Shown here one piece after another: positions 1-5,435 of a stretch of 5,435 bases of DNA. Positions within the stretch are counted from its first letter, which is position 1, and each line of letters opens with the position of its first letter. The DNA lies in contig DFDY01000003.1 of the NCBI GenBank assembly GCA_002368955.1, forward strand, positions 16,470 through 21,904. Reading direction: 5' to 3'. Source of the DNA: Bacteroidales bacterium UBA3816 (GTDB lineage Bacteria; Bacteroidota; Bacteroidia; Bacteroidales; P3). A model generated the notes under the pieces. The model saw only the letters and a program-made list of their open reading frames with translations, had not been told where the DNA came from and ran no database searches. The position numbers and the translations under genes are program-made.

Positions 1-1458
1 GCCACCGCTCAGGCCCAAATCATGAACTACTGGCAGCACCCCGCCTTTGGTCAGGGCAGCCACAGTTACACCCACGCCACCTATGGCCTACAGCAGGCCG
101 ACTTCGCCCATACCCTCTATGACTGGAACAACATGCCCGACCAAGCCTCTTCGTCCACACCCATGGAACAGAAAGAGGCCGTGGCCGTGCTGATGTACCA
201 TTGTGGCGTGAGTCTCGAAATGGGCTACGGCACTGCTGCCCAAGGAGGCAGCATGGCCGCCGGCCTGGCCGGCATGCCGGGATTTGCAAGCATCGACAAC
301 TCGCTGAAAGACTATTTCTGCTACAGCCCCGACATGCGCGTGGTTTTCAAAGACAACGGCTACACCAACGAGCGTTGGCGCGACCAGCTTATTGCCGAAC
401 TCGACCAGCGCCGTCCCGTCGTCTACACCGGAGCCGCCGCCCAAGGCGGCCACGGCTTTGTCTGCGACGGCTATGACCATCGCGGCTACCTGCACTTCAA
501 CTTTGGCTGGAGCGGCGTGGGCGACGGCTACTTCCCGGTCGACTCCATCAGCCCTGGTGTGGGCGGTGCGGGCGGCAACGGCACCTACACCTTCAATATG
601 AACAACTCAGCCCTCCTGGGCTTGGTGCCCGACTATCGCCTGCGAGTCAGCGACTCGGCCTTCTCGGTCAGCCGTTTGGGTGAGTGTGATTCTTTTCTGG
701 TAGCTGTCAACAGGAGCAATTATGCCGCATGGTCGATGAATGTGGACGCCGACTGGATAACGGTCACGGCCGACACGTTAGACCCTGCCGGATGGGTTCG
801 ATTTGTGGCCCAAGAGAACAATAGTGGGCAGGAACGTGTGGCATCGCTCACCTTCGTCCAAGGAAACGAAACCTGCACCGTTCGTGTAGCCCAGGCAGCC
901 CACGACCCCGAAGAGATGTGTCCCTTGACGGTGGTCATGGAGAGCACACACGGCGATGGCTGGCAGGGCGGTGCCAATCTGACCTTGGAGTCGCCTTCGG
1001 GCTATCTCTATGGCACGGCCCGACTGCAAGGCGGTGAGAAGGACTCGGTGGTAATCTTGGTGAGCCCCGACGGGGTTTACTCCGTATGGCACTCCGGAGG
1101 CGGCACCGACCGCTATGTCAATTATTATGTCCGCAACCAGTATGGCGAAGAATTTGTGTCAGTGGCGTATGCCTACCGCAATGGTGGCACCCACTACATC
1201 CAGTGGCCTTGTGCCCATGTGGGCACCCCCGACACCCCTGCACCCGCCGCTGTGGAGGTCTATCCCAATCCGGCTACCACAGTACTGAACATCAGTGCCG
1301 ACGGCTTGCAAAAAGTAGAACTGATGGACATGAGCGGCCGTATAGTTCGCACCACCGCCAATCACCAGCTACAACTTGGCAACCTGCCTGCCCAAGCCTA
1401 TTTTGTGCGCATCACCACTGCGCACGACACCATCGTTAAGCGTATAATAAAGAAATAA
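1..1458 (+). CDS. C10-family (streptopain-like) cysteine protease with T9SS sorting domain, 5'-truncated by the window edge
   Basis: Secreted papain-fold cysteine endopeptidase; 485 residues are visible and the frame is open at base 1. The first residues, ATAQAQIMNYW, match streptopain (SpeB) just after its catalytic Cys (CVATATAQIM), so the Cys codon should lie about two codons upstream. The ATG at base 22 is internal, not the start; signal peptide and propeptide are also missing. Visible C10 marks are YDWNN (residues 40-44), GGHGFVCDGYD with catalytic His151, HFNFGW (165-170), DGYF and a glycine-rich loop (about 185-191). After the protease domain (1 to about 212) come a BACON-like module (about 213-300; W244, W252, ending VRVAQAA), a module with a GDGWQGG motif (318-324) flanked by Cys307 and Cys404, a short Pro/Thr-rich linker, and a T9SS sorting domain (418-485). 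It is probably a cell-surface or released protease. The family call is firm; substrate is unknown. The stop is 12 bases before the M16 gene start. Confidence 0.93.
   Translation, partial: ATAQAQIMNYWQHPAFGQGSHSYTHATYGLQQADFAHTLYDWNNMPDQASSSTPMEQKEAVAVLMYHCGVSLEMGYGTAAQGGSMAAGLAGMPGFASIDNSLKDYFCYSPDMRVVFKDNGYTNERWRDQLIAELDQRRPVVYTGAAAQGGHGFVCDGYDHRGYLHFNFGWSGVGDGYFPVDSISPGVGGAGGNGTYTFNMNNSALLGLVPDYRLRVSDSAFSVSRLGECDSFLVAVNRSNYAAWSMNVDADWITVTADTLDPAGWVRFVAQENNSGQERVASLTFVQGNETCTVRVAQAAHDPEEMCPLTVVMESTHGDGWQGGANLTLESPSGYLYGTARLQGGEKDSVVILVSPDGVYSVWHSGGGTDRYVNYYVRNQYGEEFVSVAYAYRNGGTHYIQWPCAHVGTPDTPAPAAVEVYPNPATTVLNISADGLQKVELMDMSGRIVRTTANHQLQLGNLPAQAYFVRITTAHDTIVKRIIKK
1252..1455 (+). other. Type IX secretion C-terminal sorting domain of the C10 protease
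   Basis: The last 68 residues of the first gene have the three hallmarks of the type A T9SS sorting domain: VEVYPNP at its start, a central strand pair KVELMDMSGRIV, and a final segment LPAQAYFVRI ending in the basic tail VKRIIKK. In the family this domain directs the protein through the T9SS translocon and is normally removed, with the mature protein released or anchored to A-LPS. It implies that the genome encodes a T9SS elsewhere; none of those components is in this window. Confidence 0.93.
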
Positions 1459-1470
1459 CACCCCTTGGTT

Positions 1471-4350
1471 ATGAAAAGAATCCTTTCCCTCTCGATGCTG
1501 CTTCTCTTAGCTGCAGCCCTCCATGCCCAACAACCCGTGAAGGTCGAGACTTTCCATCTCGACAACGGCCTCAAGGTAATCCTCTGCGAAGAACACAGCC
1601 AGCCGAAGATATACGGCTGCGTGGTGGTCCATGCGGGCAGCAAGAACGAGAACCCCGACGCCACCGGCGTGGCCCACTATTTTGAACACATCATGTTCAA
1701 GGGTACCGACCGCATGGGCACCACCAACTGGCCTGTGGAGAAACTCTATCTCGACAGCATCAGTCAGGCCTACGACCGACTCCACGCCACCCAGGATGCC
1801 AAACAACGTCACGACATCCAGCTCGAAATCAACCGGCTGAACGTCGCTGCCTCCAAGTACGCTATCCCCAACGAGGTGGACGCCATCCTTCAACAGATGG
1901 GGTGCACCGGCCTCAATGCCGGCACCAGCTACGACTACACCGTCTACTTCAACACTCTTCCCTCCAACCAACTCAGCAAATGGATGGACGTCTACGTGGA
2001 GCGTTTCCGCAATCCGGTCTTCCGTCTCTTTCAGTCCGAGCTGGAGGCCATCTACGAGGAGAAGAACATGTACGACAACCGAATGGGCCATGACTTCAGC
2101 CGCCACCTCTTCACCGAGTCCTTCGGCCAGCACCCCTACAGCCGCGAAGTGATAGGCCTGGCTGACCACCTCAAGAACCCACAGCCCAGCCAGATGCAGT
2201 GGTTCTTCGACACCTACTACGTGGCCAACAACATGACCCTCATACTGGTCGGCGACTTCAACGCTGAAGAGGCCCGCCAATTGGTCAAACTGAAATTCTC
2301 CGACTGGCGCAGCGGCACCCTTCCCCAGCAGCCCGCCTACACCCTTCCCCAGTTTGCATCGCGCAAAGTGCTGGACGTCCGCCAAACCCCCATCAAGATG
2401 GGACTCATGGTCTTCCCCGGCGTTCCTAACAGCCATCCCGACTACCTGCCCCTACAGATGTTGGGCAGCCTCCTTGGCGGTGGCAGCGGTCTGCTGGACA
2501 AGGCAACCGACGAAGGCCGCATAATGATGGCCCAACACCTGCCCCTCTCCCTAGAAGACGCTGGCAGCAACGTCATCATGTACGTGCCCAACATCCTCGG
2601 ACAGAAACATGAGGCAGCCGAACAAGTCATTTGGGAATGTCTCGACAGCATCAAGCAAGGCAACTTCAGTGAAGAACTGCTCGAAAGCATCAAGATGTCA
2701 AGCCTGGTGGAGCGCCAGCGGCAAGTGGAGAATTACCAAAGCCTCGCCCAGCTGCTCCTCCAGCTCGAACTCGAAAACAGCAGCTACGCCGAATGGGTGA
2801 AAGACAACAAACGTTGGATGAATCTGACCCGCGAAGAAATTTCCGACGTGGCCAAACGTTATTTTGACCCCGACCACTGCACCCTGGTGCGCTCCAAGAT
2901 GGGCTTTCCCCGTCACGACGGTGCTGTGAAACCCGACTGGGAGCATCTGGAGGCCCAGAACCAAAACTGCCACTCCCCCTTTGCCCGGATGATAGACTCC
3001 CACCAGCCTGATCCCATACAGCCCCAAGAGGTGGACTTCAAAAAAGACGTCACCATCACCCCCCTCACCCCCAACTGCAAGCTCTATAGTGCCCGCAACC
3101 CCAAGAACGACGTCTTCCAACTCACCCTTACCTTCAAGTATGGCGAGTTGGATAACTATGACCTCAATCGTGCCGTGCATTACATGCATTCCGTGGGGGC
3201 CGACGGAATGGACCGACAACAGTTCAAGATGGCTCTCGACCAGCTGGGTGGCTCTTGTTACTTTAGCTGCGACGACGACGAAAGCAGCCTTACTATCAGC
3301 GGCCTGGAGCAGAACATCGACAGCATTCTCAGCCTTGTGTCGCGCTGGATTGCCCACCCAACCCACGACCCAAGGCAAATCAGCCTCCTCGTGGATGCCA
3401 TCAAAACTGACGAGAAGGCCTCAAAGAATGCCTCCGACAGTTGGTTCTCGGCCCTCCAGGAGTATGTCAGCTATGGCAGCCAGTCTTCCTATCTGCGCCA
3501 AACACCATACAAAGAGTGGGGCAAACGCACCGGAGAGCAGCTGCACGACGAGGTGATGCGCATCTTCTCTCGCAACGGCCATGCCACTTTCTCAGGCAAT
3601 ACCGACCCCGACGACCTCTGTCAGTTAATCCACCGCTATGGGCTTGTCCGTGGCGAAGTGGAAGTGGTCGGCCACCGCGCTTTCAAAAAGCAGCCCCTCA
3701 GCCAGTCGCAGGTCTGCTATGTTTCCAACAAGAAGTTCCTGCAGTCCGACATCGCCTTTCTCATGCCCAGCATCGATTTTGACACCGCCGACCGCGCCGC
3801 CGCTCTCCTCTTCAACGAATACTTCGGCGGAGGCATGAACAGCGTCGTCTTTCAGGAAATACGTGAGTTTCGCTCCCTTGGCTACAGCACCTATGGCCGC
3901 TTCACCTACGACCGCTTCAATCGCAACCCCGCCTTTATGTTTGCCTTCTTAGGCACCCAGTGCGACAAGACCCGCGACGGAGTGGAAGCCATGCGCGACC
4001 TGCTCATAGACCTCCCCGACCGTCCCGACAAACTGGCCCCGGCCATCATGCACCAGGTGGTGGCCCGCAACAGCAACTACAGCACTTTCCGCACCCTGCC
4101 CAGCTTTGTCCAGACCTGCATGGAAGACTATGGGTGGCAGCGCGACCGCACCAATGAAATCACCCAGCAAATCAGCCGCCTCACCATGGACGACCTCCAG
4201 GCCTTCCATGCCAAGTACATCAAAGGCCGCCCGCTGATAGTGCTCATCTCCGGCAATGCCAAGAAATTCAAACCCAAAGAAGTGGCCACCCTGCTCGGCC
4301 CCAATGCCACGGCCAAGGAACTTAAATTCAAACAACTCTTCAAATTCTGA
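1471..4350 (+). CDS. M16-family (insulinase/pitrilysin-type) zinc metallopeptidase, exported, two-repeat form
   Basis: Zinc peptidase of 959 residues that likely degrades peptides or unfolded protein in the periplasm. Residues 1-19 form a signal peptide (MKR, Leu/Ala core, LHA|QQ); there is no lipobox Cys and no T9SS sorting domain. The inverted zinc motif is H69-Y-F-E72-H73 followed by FKGT. The third ligand is probably Glu197, with Glu190 before it (SELEAIYEEKN). A charged, likely helical insertion (about 86-135) separates the motifs. An M16C-type segment follows (YYVANNMTLILVGDF, from about 249). The second half starts near 529; where the zinc motif would fall it reads HYMHS (570-574), so it is non-catalytic. 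It keeps the C-terminal signature NEYFGGGMNSVVFQEIRE and the R801/Y805 pair (RSLGY) implicated in substrate binding. Length fits long Bacteroidota M16 proteins. ATG 1471 is chosen over TTG 1465 because MKR begins a standard signal peptide. The frame is intact; the 12-base gap from the upstream stop suggests one transcript and perhaps coupled translation. Confidence 0.95.
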   Translation: MKRILSLSMLLLLAAALHAQQPVKVETFHLDNGLKVILCEEHSQPKIYGCVVVHAGSKNENPDATGVAHYFEHIMFKGTDRMGTTNWPVEKLYLDSISQAYDRLHATQDAKQRHDIQLEINRLNVAASKYAIPNEVDAILQQMGCTGLNAGTSYDYTVYFNTLPSNQLSKWMDVYVERFRNPVFRLFQSELEAIYEEKNMYDNRMGHDFSRHLFTESFGQHPYSREVIGLADHLKNPQPSQMQWFFDTYYVANNMTLILVGDFNAEEARQLVKLKFSDWRSGTLPQQPAYTLPQFASRKVLDVRQTPIKMGLMVFPGVPNSHPDYLPLQMLGSLLGGGSGLLDKATDEGRIMMAQHLPLSLEDAGSNVIMYVPNILGQKHEAAEQVIWECLDSIKQGNFSEELLESIKMSSLVERQRQVENYQSLAQLLLQLELENSSYAEWVKDNKRWMNLTREEISDVAKRYFDPDHCTLVRSKMGFPRHDGAVKPDWEHLEAQNQNCHSPFARMIDSHQPDPIQPQEVDFKKDVTITPLTPNCKLYSARNPKNDVFQLTLTFKYGELDNYDLNRAVHYMHSVGADGMDRQQFKMALDQLGGSCYFSCDDDESSLTISGLEQNIDSILSLVSRWIAHPTHDPRQISLLVDAIKTDEKASKNASDSWFSALQEYVSYGSQSSYLRQTPYKEWGKRTGEQLHDEVMRIFSRNGHATFSGNTDPDDLCQLIHRYGLVRGEVEVVGHRAFKKQPLSQSQVCYVSNKKFLQSDIAFLMPSIDFDTADRAAALLFNEYFGGGMNSVVFQEIREFRSLGYSTYGRFTYDRFNRNPAFMFAFLGTQCDKTRDGVEAMRDLLIDLPDRPDKLAPAIMHQVVARNSNYSTFRTLPSFVQTCMEDYGWQRDRTNEITQQISRLTMDDLQAFHAKYIKGRPLIVLISGNAKKFKPKEVATLLGPNATAKELKFKQLFKF

Positions 4351-4396
4351 GCCCTAATTTAGAAAAGAAAAACCCACAACAAAAGGAAAAACAGCA
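4351..4396 (+). other. Short AT-rich intergenic gap before the thioredoxin-fusion gene
   Basis: These 46 bases (about 35% GC, far below the flanking coding DNA) separate the M16 gene from the thioredoxin-fusion gene. No inverted repeat followed by a T-run is visible, so I see no terminator. TAATTTAG at 4355-4362 differs by one base from the Bacteroides -7 consensus TAnnTTTG, but no TTTG lies at the expected -33 distance, so a promoter here is weakly supported. Read-through from the M16 gene is the simpler explanation. Confidence 0.6.
4383..4387 (+). promoter_or_regulatory. Possible ribosome binding site (AAGGA) for the thioredoxin-fusion gene
   Basis: AAGGA lies nine bases before ATG 4397 in an A-rich stretch. 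Spacing suits a Shine-Dalgarno site and supports this start. Bacteroidota initiation often depends more on A-rich leaders than on such a site, so the match may be incidental. The M16 gene has no comparable site before ATG 1471. Confidence 0.4.
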
Positions 4397-5395
4397 ATGA
4401 AACATACTTTTTTAGCCACCATGGCGATGGCGGCCATGCTCGCTCTTGGTCCAGAATCGTCGGCGCAACAGCTGTTTGAAGGCGTAGCCACTTTCAGCTC
4501 ATCGGCTACGATGGCGGGTGGGGCAACCCCTTCGGCCACTCTCAGCACCTATTATTACAGGGGTAACGACCTATTTGTCGACATGCCGCAGAGCAAGCTG
4601 CGCACCCTCTACCTCGCCAAGGAGAAGAAGCAGTACACCATCAACGCCATGATGGGAAAACCCATCCTGATGTCCAACGGCATAGACCCGGACACGATGG
4701 ATATACCGATGTTCGACATTGCCGACCATATGGAGACGGTGGACGGCCACGCTTGCCTGAAGGTGCATTACGAGAATGAAAACGAGGCCGCCAGCATCAT
4801 CTCGACAGTGTGGTTGGACACCACCTACCACATCCCCTTCAACTACGGCCTGAACGAGGAGGTGCCTTGGGGCTTGCCCGTGCGGGAGGAGATGACTATG
4901 ACCATGAAGGGCTCACAGCCCATGCAGATTGTCAAACGGCTGGTCTCCGTAACTGCCGGCAAGGTGGACGACTCCTTTTTCGCCATCCCCGACGAACAGG
5001 GATTGGTGCGCCTGAGTATGGGTACTGACGGGCAGCTCGTGGTCAGCGGCGACACCACTGGGTTGATGCAGGCTCCCCGCTCGGCACTGATTGAGGAGGT
5101 GGACTCCGCAGGTTTCCGCAACGCCATCAGCCACGGGCGAACAGTCTGCATGATGACGGCCACATGGTGTGGTCCCTGTCGACTGATGTATCCCCGCTTA
5201 GAGAACGTCAGCCAGCAGGTGGGCAAAGCATACCGCTTCATCAAAGTCGACATCGACAAATGCCGCTCCATCGCCAAGGAGTACAACACCCTTACCATTC
5301 CCGTGGTCATCCTCTTTGAGGATGGCAAGGAGCTGCGTCGCATCACCTCTGCTGCATATAGCGAAGAGGACATCTTGAAGTTTGTCAACGGATAA
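4397..5395 (+). CDS. Exported protein with N-terminal DUF4412/LolA-like domain fused to a C-terminal thioredoxin domain
   Basis: A 332-residue protein, probably periplasmic. Residues 1-23 look like a signal peptide (MKHT, Ala/Met/Leu core, SSA|QQ) without a lipobox Cys. Residues about 24-200 form a beta-rich domain: an opening FEGVATFSS strand, YYYRGNDLFVDM, KKQYTINAMMGK, VWLDTTYHIPF, and a closing DDSFFAIP (191-198). This pattern recalls DUF4412 and related LolA/LolB-type folds of Bacteroidota, but the assignment is by pattern only and its ligand is unknown. After a linker, a thioredoxin fold (about 225-332) carries W257-C258-G-P-C261 and the expected cis-Pro302 (TIPVV), followed by the usual FEDGKELRR strand. 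All catalytic thioredoxin residues are therefore present and redox activity is likely. Additional cysteines are Cys120 in the N domain and Cys251 and Cys289 in the thioredoxin domain. The WCGPC sequence is the classic reducing-type motif, but direction of electron flow in the periplasm cannot be read from it. The gene probably shares a transcript with the two upstream peptidase genes. Confidence 0.88.
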   Translation: MKHTFLATMAMAAMLALGPESSAQQLFEGVATFSSSATMAGGATPSATLSTYYYRGNDLFVDMPQSKLRTLYLAKEKKQYTINAMMGKPILMSNGIDPDTMDIPMFDIADHMETVDGHACLKVHYENENEAASIISTVWLDTTYHIPFNYGLNEEVPWGLPVREEMTMTMKGSQPMQIVKRLVSVTAGKVDDSFFAIPDEQGLVRLSMGTDGQLVVSGDTTGLMQAPRSALIEEVDSAGFRNAISHGRTVCMMTATWCGPCRLMYPRLENVSQQVGKAYRFIKVDIDKCRSIAKEYNTLTIPVVILFEDGKELRRITSAAYSEEDILKFVNG

Positions 5396-5435
5396 CCGCC
5401 CTCTTATAGTTAAGGCTCTAGTTTGATAAAAGACT
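5396..5435 (+). other. Non-coding tail after the thioredoxin-fusion gene
   Basis: The last 40 bases contain no open frame of note. No stem-loop with a T-run is visible. TAGTTTG at 5419-5425 resembles the Bacteroides -7 element TAnnTTTG but is one base short, and there is no TTTG at -33, so it cannot be called a promoter. The window ends too soon to tell whether another gene follows. Confidence 0.5.

Noticed and set aside
22..24. ATG at base 22 as the start of the C10 protease gene
   Set aside because: Conserved C10 residues continue upstream to base 1 in the same frame, and a start here would leave no signal peptide or catalytic Cys.
253..282. GC-rich inverted-repeat-like stretch (gccggcctggccggcatgccgg)
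   Set aside because: It lies inside the protease coding region in a Gly/Ala-rich loop and has no T-run; codon composition explains it better than a terminator or regulatory hairpin.
88..495. Open frame of 135 codons on the - strand over the C10 protease domain
   Set aside because: In register with the sense codons, biased to Val, Ala, Gly and His, and it overlies well-conserved protease motifs.
1465..1470. TTG at 1465 as the start of the M16 gene
   Set aside because: It would add only two residues (Met-Val) before a standard MKR signal-peptide start at ATG 1471, which needs no rare start codon.
1507..2436. Open frame of 309 codons on the - strand inside the M16 gene
   Set aside because: It is in codon register with the sense gene, so its stops would need sense TTA, CTA or TCA codons, which are rare in this C-ending codon usage. 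Its translation is skewed to Val, His and Gly with no recognisable domain, while the sense frame is a clear M16 peptidase.
2698..3378. Open frame of 226 codons on the - strand inside the M16 gene
   Set aside because: Same in-register antisense effect; biased composition, no domain, and it lies over the conserved second half of the M16 protein.
4843..5388. Open frame of 181 codons on the - strand over the thioredoxin domain
   Set aside because: No recognisable motif, and the opposite strand carries an unmistakable thioredoxin active site.
5419..5425. TAGTTTG as a promoter for a downstream gene
   Set aside because: One base short of TAnnTTTG, no -33 TTTG, and no downstream gene is visible before the window ends.

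Overview
The window looks like chromosomal DNA of a Bacteroidota species, probably of order Bacteroidales. The main evidence is a type IX secretion system (T9SS) C-terminal sorting domain on the first gene. Supporting evidence is a BACON-like domain, two signal peptides that place Gln right after the predicted cleavage site, and no strong Shine-Dalgarno site before the second gene. Coding DNA is fairly GC-rich with many C-ending codons, whereas the 46-base gap before the third gene is only about 35% GC. The genus cannot be named from this evidence.

Layout: three genes lie on the + strand and fill almost the whole window. (1) Positions 1-1458 hold the 3' part of a secreted C10-family (streptopain-like) cysteine protease. 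The window opens about two codons after the expected catalytic Cys. The protease domain is followed by a BACON-like beta-sandwich, a GDGW-motif module bracketed by two cysteines, and a T9SS sorting domain. (2) Positions 1471-4350 hold a complete two-repeat M16 (insulinase/pitrilysin-type) zinc metallopeptidase of 959 residues, with a signal peptide and an intact zinc site only in the first half. (3) Positions 4397-5395 hold a signal-peptide-bearing protein of 332 residues. It joins an N-terminal domain resembling DUF4412/LolA-like beta-rich proteins to a C-terminal thioredoxin domain with a WCGPC active site.

Genes 1 and 2 are 12 bases apart and are very likely co-transcribed. Gene 3 follows after 46 bases with no visible terminator, so it probably belongs to the same transcript, although a private promoter cannot be excluded. 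All three products are exported: the first past the outer membrane by T9SS, the other two most likely to the periplasm. One reading is an exported proteolysis and protein-handling module: an extracellular thiol protease, a periplasmic peptidase that degrades peptides, and a periplasmic thiol-disulfide protein. That link is inference from gene order only.

No RNA genes, insertion sequences, CRISPR arrays, attachment sites or notable repeats were seen. The last 40 bases hold no recognisable gene.
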